In this document: piece by piece, positions 44,635 through 55,841 of the stretch
How the letters are laid out: every line of letters begins with the position of its first letter
Numbering within the stretch: the first letter of the stretch is position 1
Origin: Oxytricha trifallax
Taxonomy: Eukaryota > Ciliophora > Spirotrichea > Sporadotrichida > Oxytrichidae
Length of the DNA stretch: 64,000 nt
NCBI GenBank assembly: GCA_000711775.1
Contig: ARYC01002030.1
Span: forward strand, 1-64,000
Reading direction: 5' to 3'
The notes under the pieces: model-generated
The model's database searches: none
Seen by the model: the letters and a program-made list of their open reading frames with translations, nothing else
What the model was told of the DNA's origin: nothing
Made by a program: the position numbers and the translations under genes

Positions 44635-45717
44635 TCACTCTTATTTTTTCTTTTCCTCATCTTATGGTTTATAATTTTATCTAGGAATTATATGCACTCT
44701 GTTGCTTCTCTTGCTAACTATTGGAATTTAATGAATGATTGAGTCAAAGAATTGTTTATCATACCACAAACTTGTATTTTCAGTTATATAATTATTGTTA
44801 GTTTTCAGGTTTTCATATCCTACATTTCCTCCTAATATTTGCTTCTTCACTTTTTGTATAAATATTTATTCATAAATTGACAAAATTGTGTGAATTTTAT
44901 TATATATTTATATATCCTAGGGATCAACTGATTCTTCTTTAATTTTAGAGCCTAATGGACTCTACTTTTTTATGATTATTTTATCTTCGTGTATTTAGTA
45001 ATCGATGCCCATGACTGTTTTCCTGAATTTTTGAATTTGTCTCACTGCATGAAACCCGATGCAAAGTTACACTACATTTATCAATTCATTGCTAAAAATT
45101 AGCATTCCTGCGTAAGCTGAGGGAATGCATAATGGAAGTAAGGGCATTACTATCATCGCAGTCGGTATATATGATCACAAAATATCAAATTAAATTTTTT
45201 TAATGTTAAATTATTGGTATGTAAACAAATTTGACTCTATTCTTCATTTTCTACAATTTCTAATTATAACCAGGTTCTATTTCCATAATTGTGTACCTCT
45301 CCCCATCCAAAGGTAAATCTTCCTTTAGTTGATTTTTAACTTCTTAGATGTCATTCTCTGATAATATATCTCTGTGCTCTCTCAAGTGATCATCCAGTCT
45401 TGGGTTCTTTTGACCATGAAACAATATCTCTGTGTCGAAATAATCATGTTCGAGCATTTCAGATCTCATTTGCAAATAAATAAAAATAGAAATAAAAATA
45501 AATTATAAAATCTAGTCACTTTTGATATGAAATTATAATTTATACTCATTTAATCTTTTGTGATTCTTGGCAGAGGTTTTCTTTTAGGTATTGAATTCTA
45601 TTTTACATTAAATTCATTATTTCCATTCTTTTAAGAGAAAGTTCTTATATTCAAAGGTTGATTAAACTACGAAATAGAAATCAAGCTGTGCTTTTTGTAA
45701 ATTTGCAAAGTTTTCAT
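44635..45717 (-). CDS. probable mitochondrial membrane protein
   Basis: Start 45717. N-terminus MKTLQIYKKHSLISISQFNQ, then NIRTFSQK, is basic, Ser-rich and free of acids, like a mitochondrial targeting sequence. Three IES removals give one frame: DQMRSEMLEHDYFDTEILFH, LPLDGERYTIMEIEPGYNQK, membrane segment YIPTAMIVMPLLPLCIPSAY, a second hydrophobic stretch, then GGNVGYENLKTNNNYITENT and a Lys-rich C-terminus (QDEEKKKQE), TGA 44635. About 270 aa. Family not recognised. Confidence 0.75.
44861..44914. other. IES, 54 bp, pointer TATA
   Basis: TATA at 44857-44860 and 44911-44914. Removal joins ESVDPQDI to QKVKKQILGGN. Confidence 0.6.
45174..45215. other. IES, 42 bp, pointer GGTAT
   Basis: GGTAT at 45174 and 45216. 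Removal joins MKNRVKFVY to IPTAMIVMPLL. Confidence 0.85.
45465..45544. other. IES, 80 bp, pointer CTCATTT
   Basis: CTCATTT at 45465 and 45545. Removal joins PRITKDQM to RSEMLEHDYFD. Confidence 0.85.
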
Positions 45718-46697
45718 TAAAGGCTGGTATTAATTTATATAATTTTAATTATTTACTTTCAAATTTTCATTTATTAGTTTTCAAATTCTAATATAATAAT
45801 AAAGAATTTAAATCTCAATCTTAATAGTTTAGGAATATTACACAAATTAGGCATTATTATATATAAATAAGATTAATTATATATTGTTTTTGGTTTAATA
45901 TTTTAGATTAAAATATAATTAATAAATTAAATTCGTAAAAATTAAATCTCTTATTAAAAAATATAAATTTTTTAATGTTTTATTTAAGTGCATGTAACAT
46001 AGAGCGATAGTCTAAAATCACATATCTTACATTATTTATAGTTTACAATTTTTATTAATGATTGAATTATAATAAATAAATAGCATAGTTACTTAGATAT
46101 ATTAAATTCATAAAATAATATAAATTTTTGGTAACTGCTAAAATGTTTAAAATTATAAACTTTTTTTAACTTGAAATATAAAGCATATTACTTTTTTATT
46201 TTTATTTATATAATTTATTAAATAGTTGCATTTGATTTTTGTCAATTTATACAATCCTAAATTTACTTGAATTTAAATAAGAATTCATATTTAAATAGTT
46301 CATGGGATTAATTTATAGTTGAGTTAATTCAATAAAGAAATGTGAAAAATAGGGTTTCCTTTGTAAATTTGGCATATTTAATTAGTCTTAATTAATAATA
46401 AAATATTTTTTCTTAACTTTACAATTCAAATTTGTAACTTGCATGCTCTAAGTGAAAATTATAGCAAAATATTTAATCTAAGTTAGCCTTTTTTTATAGA
46501 AATCTACAAAACATCAATTAAAAGAAATTTTTTACATATAATTTTAACTTTAATTTTTATTAAATTTTCTCTGCGTTTTCATTTAATAAGCAGCCTAACA
46601 AAATTTTAAATTTAATAATAAAAATTATAAATAATTGATCAGCCTTATATAAGAATAGATATAAATGATTTTAAAATATAATTATCATATATTAAAT
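45718..46697. other. AT-rich region without recognised gene
   Basis: Very AT-rich, long homopolymer runs, no protein-like frame on either strand. Confidence 0.55.
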
Positions 46698-48918
46698 ATG
46701 GAATAGTAAAAAGCATTTACAGAATATGAATCTTGTTAGCAAACAAGAATAGATGATTCTTAACAAAATAGTGAGATTAATGCAAAACTACAATACCAAT
46801 CAGATTATTAAAGCGGTTACAGTTAAAACGTAATAAAAACCATGGTGAGAGATAAAAATTCAAGTTATTCTAAGAATTTAATAACATACAAATACTATTA
46901 AGATAAAAGATATTACGTTAGAATTTTATTGGAGACTTATTTTTAATCAAATACTTAACTCAAATAATATTGAATTTAATTAAACTATAAATATTTTAAA
47001 TAATTATAAAAATAATTTTAAAAATATTAAAGATGCCTATAATTTTAAGCAAAAAGTTAAAGTCTCTGAGGCAAATTGAAAACAATATCATTGACCTATA
47101 ATTCAATTTGAAATACTTAATAAAAATATTATATCTCTAGATTAAAATCAGAAAATATCAATATATTATATCAAAGGATGAAATATAAGCTCAATATCAT
47201 TTTAGGAATTGAATTTATTATATATCATATTAGGATTCATATATTAAATTGTTATATTAACTATGTATCTTTTTTTCTTAAAAAATATAATAATTTTTAT
47301 CGTTTATAATCAAGTTTATTTTTGCATGAGTTTGCTTCTACCAAATCTATTGTTTACGGGTAATAGTGAATTATATATCATAAAAAACGAGAAGGCGATC
47401 ACTCCAAATATACTTATGATATCAGGTGGTTAACAAGTACGATAAAAACTTAAATTTAGTTTATATGTTTTTTAGTAAAAACATATAAAATTATTATTTC
47501 ATTATTAAATTGATAAAAATAGGTTATTTCATAGTATAACTACAAGAGAGGCTATTATAAAAACAAAGTCGATTGCGAATATAAAGAGAAATTTTTAATT
47601 ATTGATAAGAATAATTTAATAGGTATCTCTGCAGCCAAAGATTACTTGTAAATCAAGTATTAGGCTTATAAATTATTTAATGATAATTGAATTATGTGTT
47701 TTATTAGTTTTTATAAATTGATCAGATTAATAAAAGAGTTTATTGAATTTAAGATTCATATTAATTTTTCTACCAATATTTCAATTTGAATACTCTTGAA
47801 TGCTTGATGGAATAATTATTTATTAATATGATTAATTTAGGAAATTAAATTAAGTGCAATTTATTCACTTAATATAAAATTGAGGGTGCAGTATATGCTT
47901 AATTTTAAAAGAACTTAAACCGATATTGGAGAAATATTTTTATCTCATCAAAGAGGTAAGATTTGTTGAGTTTAATTGTCACAATTTTATAAATCTAATC
48001 TAACTTGCTTTCTAAAATATATGCTATCTCGCTTAATACATTTGATGAAATAGTAAATTACAAAATTCATCCCATATTTTTAAGAATAAGATAGACTTAA
48101 TTTGATCTTAGCATTTTTATATATTAATTCAATTGCCCCAAGTCAATCCTATTTTTGTATTTATAGACGATCTTATTAATCGTCTTAAAAATAATGGCTC
48201 TAAGTTATACTACAATATGCTTAGCTATGTGCCAAATATTCAGGAGATAATTTATGTGAAATAAACTAATCTAATTTTAGCATACGATTGGAGAGGCATT
48301 ATGCATGCTTTTAAGTATAATTTATAATAAAATCAAGATTCTTATGATAGTTAAAGTAATTCAATATTAACATACTAAGAGACCTTATTAATGAGTTTCG
48401 AATTTGCAGGAGATGTATATGATTTTAAAACTGAGAGTAAGGGGTTTGAGGAAGTTTAAATATCTCCAGAGGTGATCCACCCTGTTTATCTTAGGCTTCC
48501 ATGGAGAGAATAAAGAATGAAAAAGAATATTTATAAGAAAGGGATATTTAAGTAGTACAGATATAAGTGGCAATATATAAAATGTATATTTTTATTATTA
48601 TTTTACAATACTTAAACCAATAGATTATTGTTGCTTTATAAACTAATGTAATTTTAGCTAAATTTGTTTGTTCTTAATCTAAAATAAAATATGGAAACTT
48701 TATTCTCTATTCTTATTAATATTTTTAAAAAAAACTACATTATTGAATAAAATAAAAGACATTTTAATTAAAAGATTATTTGTAATAAATAAAAATAAGA
48801 ACAATTTTTATACATATTTTATGATTTATAAGATATTTTTATTATATCATATTATGCAGTATAAAATTTCCAATTTTATAATTACCTCAATTTTAATTTT
48901 CTATGTTTGCAATATTGA
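46698..48918 (+). CDS. hypothetical protein, AT-rich multi-segment gene
   Basis: ATG 46698 (MEQQKAFTEYESCQQTRIDD). Coding-like segments in order: SSYSKNLITYKYYQDKRYYV, NSELYIIKNEKAITPNILMI then SGGQQ, YKRGYYKNKVDCEYKEKFL, LNTLECLMEQLFINMINLGN, and from about 48140 PQVNPIFVFIDDLINRLKNN, NIQEIIYVKQTNLILAYDWR, FEFAGDVYDFKTESKGFEEV, HPVYLRLPWREQRMKKN. Frame changes between segments point to IESs or introns I did not place. The real end probably lies near 48590 although the frame stays open to TGA 48916. No family recognised. Confidence 0.5.
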
Positions 48919-49274
48919 TAGGGAATGTATCGCAAAATTAGATTTTGATGTTACGGAAAAAAATGAAAATATTACGTCAAATAAAAGTCTCAGATATTAT
49001 TCAATAATTTTTACTAATTATTATACTCTTTATTGATAATGAATATATGGTTTCACAATACAACTCTATTTTATATTCTGATAATAACTTAGCTCTAGTT
49101 TTGTTTTGTGTTCCATTCATTTCAAAGATATTAATACTTTAGTACAAGGAATGTGACGACTTTCTTTAAATTTTATATTATATTTATAGAGTATTTTACG
49201 ATAATTCAATTGGGAAACTTTAATACTGTGAAAAGATAATGAATGTAGAATAATAAAAATATTGGTAAACTTAA

Positions 49275-50102
49275 ATGTGTCCAATAATTACAAAGAAGAG
49301 AAATTTAGTTATGAAGCCTGAAATCATCAAACATTTAAATGAGCCAAATCTTAAATTAATTCATTATTTAGACAAAGTCATAGATTTTAAATTATAAGGG
49401 GTCCTGAAGTCATTTTATATATAAAAATAAGAAGAAAAATTTAAAATACTTTATAAGTACCTATATTTTCCCTTATTAATTTAGCAATTTATGAGTTAGA
49501 TTAATTAACTAACTTAAATAGATTTACTTCCTAGTTTCTTATCTGGATAAAGATCTAGCATTTTATCAATAAACAAGTTTAATGATAGCTTCTCAAATTT
49601 AGAATGCTAAAATATATTAACATAATATGAATCAGAACCTGTCTATAGTTTAATTGAAGCTTCAAAATCAAATGATAAAAATAAATCCAAAACATCTTTG
49701 ACGATTTAAATCTTATAATTATTGTGTTATTTCTTTTTGAAAATCAAATATAAAATATGTAATTATATAGATTACTTTTAATTGAGATTTTGGTATCAAC
49801 AAAAAATAAATAAGAATAGAGAAATCTTTGCAAATTGCAGTAATTTCAAGTATTGCTTAATAGATGATGTGAATAATATGCAAAGTAATGATTATTTAAA
49901 AATATTAAACAAACAACTTTTAATTTGTTAATAGATTGATATAAATTCGTATAAACAGGAATCTTAAATATAAAAATTTGATAATTAAATATTTTTCCTA
50001 TATTTATTCAGTCAACAAGAATAAAAGTTTTACTATTTTTTTAATATTTAATTGATCAATTTCAAAAATTAAGATTAATTAGTTAAGCATTCTAAGCTAT
50101 GA
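49275..50102 (+). CDS. hypothetical protein, 275 aa
   Basis: ATG 49275 to TGA 50100, an uninterrupted 275-codon frame (MCPIITKKRNLVMKPEIIKH). Contains NEPNLKLIHYLDKVIDFKLQ, PSFLSGQRSSILSINKFNDS, YESEPVYSLIEASKSNDKNK and NREIFANCSNFKYCLIDDVN. With a single stop codon in AT-rich DNA this length is unlikely by chance but not excluded. Lysine- and Asn-rich, no membrane segment or motif recognised. Tail-to-tail with the next gene, 1 bp apart. Confidence 0.5.
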
Positions 50103-50103
50103 T

Positions 50104-52008
50104 TCACTTAAAATGTTTTTGATTTCTTTCACCACCTCTACTCTGACCTGATAAATTTTCCCTTTAATATTGTTCTTAAGCTTCCCAATATTCCTTTGGC
50201 AACACACTCTCTACAATATTTTCATATTTCTAAATATTAGCATAGAATATCTTCTGTAGCAATTATTTAGTGTGCTCTCCCTATGGTCCTTCAAAGTCTT
50301 TTTCGTGATCAGTTACATACAAAAAGGGGTTTTTGACGTAGGGTTCATTCCAGAGTTAAGTTTAAAACAATGCTTCCATAAGTGCCTACTTTTCTATTTT
50401 ATGCTCGGCAAGCTCTTCGTGATTTTGCTGCATTTTGTGGAAATCGCCAAGTTATTGACTTCTGAGATCTTTGATTGAGGGTCTTACTGATTTCTTATTT
50501 TTGTATCTAGGCTTTTTAGTTAAACTTTCATCCTCAGAATCCTCATCCTAATGACTATTTGAGAGCTTCAATTTTGATTTTGGCTATTCTTCTTCAAGTT
50601 AATTTTCTCTTTAAACTTTCACTTGTTCTTGTTTTATTACATCAGTGGTGTTCCACAGTCTGCTCAAAGGGCTAACATGTATATTTCCGCAATATAAACT
50701 TGAATGTTTATGTAATATTTAAGCAATATTAACTTAAACTTTTTACATCAATTGTGGATGGCCTTTATTCATTAGGTAAATTGTCAGTCTCAACTAACAC
50801 ATCTCTTATCATAGCATCAAGATATTGATCCTTTCTTTTTTAAAATATTTCTGGGTAATGATATAAAGCTGCAGCTCCAGGTTAAATTGGGCCTTATCCC
50901 CTCTTTATTTTATTCATAATGTCACTAAAAATCTCTTGCATTTCTTTCAAAGTTATAGTGGCACCAATCTACATGCGATTGAGTAAATCTGGCATATCAC
51001 CCATCAACACATTTGATTGATTAATAGTTACGGATTCCATTATGATTCTATTTAAATCATGAAAAATAGAGGGATGCTCTGGAGACATTAAAAAAGTTTA
51101 GAAAGCATGAAGCAGCATGTTTCTTTCTTCCTCAAATTTATCGTCATCTATATCAAACTCCGTAATCTCTATACTTATTTTAAGACACTTTAATTGAATT
51201 ACTTTTTATGAACTCTTTGCTGATTTTCGTAGGGTCATTTAACATCAAAAGAGTTTCAATTGACACCTGGGTCTCTCTCCAAGAGTATGGAAAGAATAAA
51301 GAATGTATTTTCTTAAGTGATTCTGGGTTTTATCTTATCTCTTAATTTTCTTCTTCATCCTGTTTTTCAAAAGACAGTTTATAGTCTTATCCGAATACTC
51401 CCAATTTTTACCTCAACAGTTAACTAATTAATTTTTAAGTGAAAATTATGTCTTACTCATTAATGTTAGGCAGGAACTCCACAGCAAAAGATCTAGCTCT
51501 ATACAAATACCTCATTGGATCAATTTGAATGATTTAAAAATTTGGCTTGTCTTTCTCAAAATCTCTCATGAAATCTGTTTTGTATAAACCTGATTCATAC
51601 TCTGAATTTGTAGCAAATTAGCTCTCTCCTTCTTCTTCTCTTTAGATTCTGTCTAAATTCTCATCTTATACAGGTGAAACTGGGTAACCATATAGATTGA
51701 TTTTAAATCAAAGTAAATTTATTTATGTAAAGAAGCATAAACTTTACTAAAGACCAAATAAGTTATAGGATAATTGACTACTAGATTAAATTGATTTTGA
51801 CTTCGGTATTATCTAATCTTTTGTATCTTAAAGTTTTTACTTTTCTTTAGGTTGCATTCAAACACTTAGCAATATTTATCTTGTATTCTTTATTTGAGTA
51901 ATTGAAAAGTCCTCTGGAAGGAGTGTTTATTAATTGGCACTTGTTAAGAGAGGTTTTATGAAACTATTAATGAGCTGCACCTTGTCTTATAAATTGGAAT
52001 GCTTTCAT
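50104..52008 (-). CDS. probable mitochondrial protein of unknown function
   Basis: Start 52008: MKAFQFIRQGAAHQQFHKTS, a mitochondrial-type presequence, then CLNATQRKVKTLRYKRLDNT. The IES at 51696 joins EVKIN to LYGYPVSPVQDENLDRIQRE. Further segments: IIQIDPMRYLYRARSFAVEF, SLKKIHSLFFPYSWRETQVS, MLLHAFQTFLMSPEHPSIFH, GAAALYHYPEIFQKRKDQYL, HVSPLSRLWNTTDVIKQEQV, ALFQTQLWNEPYVKNPFLYV; TGA 50104. About 560 aa, soluble. The WNEPYVKNPF region and size suggest a ciliate-specific respiratory or ribosomal subunit, but I cannot name it. Confidence 0.65.
51173..51200. other. IES, 28 bp, pointer ACTT
   Basis: ACTT at 51173 and 51201. Removal joins SKEFIKS to IEITEFDIDDDKF. Confidence 0.7.
51696..51789. 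other. IES, 94 bp, pointer ATTGATTTT
   Basis: The 9-bp repeat ATTGATTTT occurs at 51696 and 51790. Removal joins NTEVKIN to LYGYPVSPVQ. Confidence 0.85.
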
Positions 52009-52102
52009 GTTTTACAAATTATTAATTATGTGATAGAGAAATTATAATGTAAGGTTTATAAATATTAATATTGCTACAATTAATGTATTATAAATATTAG
52101 AT

Positions 52103-52508
52103 TCAAAAATAGAAACTATTTCTACACTTGATTAAATTTAAGAATAATTTTTAAAAATTAATATTTATACAATATAATAGTGAAAAATTAAGAGTGACAT
52201 AAATTATAAAGCATGAATTATAATGAGAATTATTAAAACATGGCAAACCGATAAAATAAAGAGATGTACATTTATTGATTTAATGTTTATTTAAGTTTAA
52301 ATACAAATGAGCAGCTCTCTTATTTTAATGAAAGCACTCTTTAAACGAGCGCATGTCACATTATATAGAAAGCACTGCGATATATTGTCCCTAAATGATA
52401 AGAAATTTGCATTTCTCAAAATTATTGGAAGTAAGGGATTTTGGGTGTCCAGCATTTTGCTTTCTTATCTGAAAGTGCTTAAGGATGATTGTTTCTGTAG
52501 TAGTTCAT
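52103..52508 (-). CDS. possible small gene in two segments
   Basis: Minus strand from 52508: MNYYRNNHPQALSDKKAKCW then TPKIPYFQ, followed in another frame by CDMRSFKECFHQNKRAAHLY. The paired Cys spacing is somewhat like small CHCH-type mitochondrial proteins, but spacing is C-x7-C rather than C-x9-C. Overlaps a plus-strand open frame (52307-52522) that looks like its shadow. Join and identity uncertain. Confidence 0.3.
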
Positions 52509-52575
52509 TTTTAATTATATAAATTCAAAGTAAAGTATTTTTGATGCATTCAAATTCAGATTTTTATATTAGTTT

Positions 52576-54583
52576 TCATTTGATTTGAGTGTACTTGACC
52601 AAAGCATCGGTCTCAGCAACACAAATCCCTGATATATCTACTTCTTCACCTGCATTTAGTTGAGTCTCTACTTCTGCGTAGCAATCTCTCACTTTTCTAA
52701 TCAAAACCTTGTCCTTTTCCCACATATTGAATTTATCAAATTATTTATATTTATTCTTTATATAATCAAATTAAATAGGACTCTATTAACCTGCTGCAAA
52801 ATATTGATGATAATTTTTATAAATTGTTATTATTTGACCCCTTTAAAAATTAAATCAAATATATGGTCTTATAAGATAATACTTTATAATTTTAGCTTAA
52901 ATTTAAAAATAAATATGGTCATTCTCTAGGTACTTGAGATGGTTGAAATTGCTCTTGGTCTGAAAGCGACTTGCTTGCCTACAAACTCTCCTGTTGAAGT
53001 TACCCTGTAACATAGTCTCTTGAGTAGTGGTTCCTGTAGAAGGTATCTATGCCTGATGGATTGACTTTTGGCTCTTGATCTTGCTTGGGCTTGGGTGGCT
53101 TCCAGGGAGATGAAGGGCCAACCTCTTCAAACAAAGACTTGGGAAGGAGATTTTCTTCTTCAGGGTTGTTGAGTTGTGCAGACACTGAATTGAAAATGAA
53201 AGAAGTTGAGAAGAGTGATTGGGAGCTGTCATGAAATTCTTTCTACTTGAACTCCTAAAACTCATCAATGCGACTCATGAAGGGTCTCAAAAGACTGAAT
53301 GAATTTGGCTAGTCTTGTTTTGGTTGCTTAGACGATTCCAAAATGTTGAACTCAGACACATCTTAAAATGTGGTTTCAAGATACATCTCTTTGGTCTTTT
53401 TCTGAGGAATTTCTAGTATGGAATCTTCTTCATTCTGCTCCTCTGAAATCTCATAGATCTAAGTATTTGGCGAAGGGGAAGGTGATGAGTTGTAAGCTGC
53501 GTTCATCACAGGTGACAAAAGCTAGATTTATTTCAGCAAATCAGCTATCATAGGAAGTTCAGTCACATCAACAAAGCTTGAAATCTAGTTGCTGTTGAGG
53601 TTGATAGTTGGGGACAAATTATTACTGATATAGCTGCTATTTTTCAGAACTTAGAGTTACCTCTCAATCTCTTGCCTGACAAAGTTTAATGATCTTATGT
53701 TTACTTACTCATATTTCCTGTAGAGGGCAAGTGCTATCCTTGCATCGATCACAGAAGAGTGATGACTTTCTTGAATTGAAGCATTCAAAAACTCTTTGGC
53801 CAGGTCCTTGAGTTTACGTCTTTCATACCCTCCATTCAAAACAGGTCTCTGAAAAAGAGTAAACTCAGAAATCTCTCTGATTTCGCACTCGTACTCCTCG
53901 TTGTTCAACTTCAAAGATTTAAAGTCATCATCAAGAGAGTGACCGATCACAATTTTCTTGTCAAGTATCTTCTTCAGCTAATAAAAATGTTTTTAAAATA
54001 GTCTAAATTACCAAGGGCGCCATCTTAGGGTAAGAAGGTGCATGTTTTAAGTCAAGATTTTAATTTTATGAAAATTAGTCCTAAAGATAAGAAGTATCGA
54101 GATAAATAATTATTTCAATATAAGAGCTTTGATTCCAGTGATCCATTCTCTGTAGTCATAAACTTTAGCCCAGGGCTTAACCAAAGAATCAAATACTATG
54201 TTGCCATAGTAGTTCACAATAGATACCCTTGCAAGTCTCTCTCCCTTCTTTGTCAGAATCCTTTCACAGTCAAGTGCCAAAATCTCAGTCTCCCTATATT
54301 TTTCAAAGATTATTACCAAATTTTTAGTTGAGTTTGCTTACTTTCCACGCTTGTTTGCTTAATTGAGCATCTGATAGTAGATCATAGGTTTCTTAGGGTT
54401 GTAGGGGTGAATAGTCAAATCTTCAATGATGTGCTTCTCAGTAAAAGCTGTAGGTTCAAACACAGACTCTTCCATTGTAGGTACCAGGTAGTTGCAGATA
54501 ATTTCCTACAAAGGACTTCTAGATTGAGTTGCTTCTTTGTTGTTGTAAGACTTCTTGAAAGTTTAAAATCTTTAAGATTGCAT
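52576..54583 (-). CDS. REXO4/ISG20-type DEDDh 3'-5' exonuclease with long C-terminal tail
   Basis: Start 54583 (MQSQRFQTFKKSYNNKEATQ). ExoI ILALDCERILTKKGERLARV (catalytic Asp and Glu of D-x-E), then SIVNYYGNIVFDSLVKPWAK and DYREWITGIK; ExoII KIVIGHSLDDDFKSLKL (Asp); ExoIII ESHHSSVIDARIALALYRKY (His and Asp). All DEDDh residues are present. Relatives process rRNA or degrade RNA in the nucleolus. Introns: about 54307-54353 and 53979-54013. After the domain, a Ser/Pro/Gln-rich tail of about 270 residues (YNSSPSPSPNTQIYEISEEQ, LRPFMSRIDEFQEFKQKEFH, PSSPWKPPKPKQDQEPK) ends EVDISGICVAETDALVKYTQ, TGA 52576. The tail is unusual for the family. Confidence 0.9.
52717..52921. other. IES, 205 bp, pointer TTC
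   Basis: TTC at 52717 and 52922. Removal joins PSQVPRE to KDKVLIRKVRD in the exonuclease tail. Confidence 0.65.
54054..54121. other. IES, 68 bp, pointer AAG
   Basis: AAG at 54054 and 54122. Removal gives WITGIKALDLKHAPSYPKMA, the spacing of the REXO4/ISG20 domain between ExoI and ExoII. Confidence 0.75.
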
Positions 54584-54663
54584 TTAATTGATTATTAATT
54601 CAAATTGCAAGCTGTTTAAATAATCATAAGGAAAATTAAAGGTAGAATATAATAAATATAAAA

Positions 54664-55767
54664 ATGAAATACATAAAAATTGCTTTGATCATGGCAGGAC
54701 TTGTCAGTGTAAGAAAGTTTTTTAATTAATTGTAAATTGTAGACAATTTAAGGTCAATCCTAAAAATTAGCTGATCCAGATTGTATTAAAAACTTTGTGT
54801 AACTCTTTAGCTCATAAGAATATATGGACAATAACTTTAGCATTCTACCACAACTAGCTTCTGATATTTGTCTACCAAATCTAAAAGCAATTTAAAGTAA
54901 TTATTTAATCTTAATAAATAATTATTTTTAGATCTGTTAAAGCCAACAATATGCACTTATCAAAGCTTAAATATCTTGAATACTTTATCTAGGTATAACA
55001 AAACTGAAATTGACTAGAAACTTCAATCTTTCTCAACAGATTACTGCTCATCTTAACAAGACATCGTTTTGGAAAAACTTCAATTTATCAACTCATTGAA
55101 CAGCTACGACAACTCAAATTCTGAGAAATATTTCGAAAATTGCTAAACTTAATTGGGATAAGTTTAAAATAAATGGTTTGATCCAATTATTCCTGTACCC
55201 TCAATATCTATTGGTGATATGTGCAAAAGTTTCTAGTAACTATTCAACATTTTGAAAACTTAAAATGGAAATCTTAAATACGATGATGCAGTGATCTACA
55301 GCTACACTCTTGTGCATGAAACGCTAGTCAACTTTATAGAAGAAAATTTAATTAGTGAGTGTATAGATCAGAAAGTGCTCGATGACTTTGCTGGATATTG
55401 CTAAGATATACAAAGCCAAGGAAAATTAGACTTTACTTTGATGAAACATGATTGGAATTTAGAAACATGCAAGAAATCTGGAGAAAAAATGATTGAAAAG
55501 TGTAACTAAATCGAAGCTAACAATCTTGGAAATCTAGATGGAAACAATATCAATGAATAGTGCTATCCATGCTCGATGATCATTTCTTTGATTTTCCATG
55601 AGTATGAAAAAGTTATTGACGCCTAAAAAACAGCTGTTTTTAAAGAATTAAGCTTAAAAACTGCTGAAATTCTAAAGCAAGCAAGGTATGCATTAGAACT
55701 CAATGATGGTAAAAACAATTTTTCAAGTAAGTAAACAGAGACTAGACAAGTTTAGCAACCAGAATGA
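54664..55767 (+). CDS. secreted protein, unknown family
   Basis: ATG 54664: KYIKIALIMAGLVS signal peptide, 34-nt intron 54709-54742 (GTAAG..TGTAG), second intron about 54898-54932. The mature part contains ADPDCIKNFVQLFSSQEYMD, KYFENCQTQLGQ, SISIGDMCKSFQQLFNILKT, LISECIDQKVLDDFAGYCQD, TCKKSGEKMIEKCNQIEANN and EQCYPCSMIISLIFHEYEKV, with about 12 spaced Cys. TGA at 55765, about 345 aa. Alpha-helical, disulfide-bonded extracellular or vacuolar protein is inferred. No family recognised. Confidence 0.75.
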
Positions 55768-55841
55768 TTGGAATAATTATATTATAAGATTTAATTTCAG
55801 AATAAATGAATTAAAAGCGACTACATACATTGAAGATAAAC

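Noticed and set aside
48743..49036. Plus-strand 97-codon ORF starting MNKIKDILIKRL
   Set aside because: Lys/Ile/Asn-rich as expected from AT-rich DNA, with no upstream or downstream support; kept out as probably chance.
53000..53268. Two overlapping minus-strand ORFs treated as separate small proteins
   Set aside because: One is the tail of the REXO4-like protein in its true frame; the other is its frame-shifted shadow.
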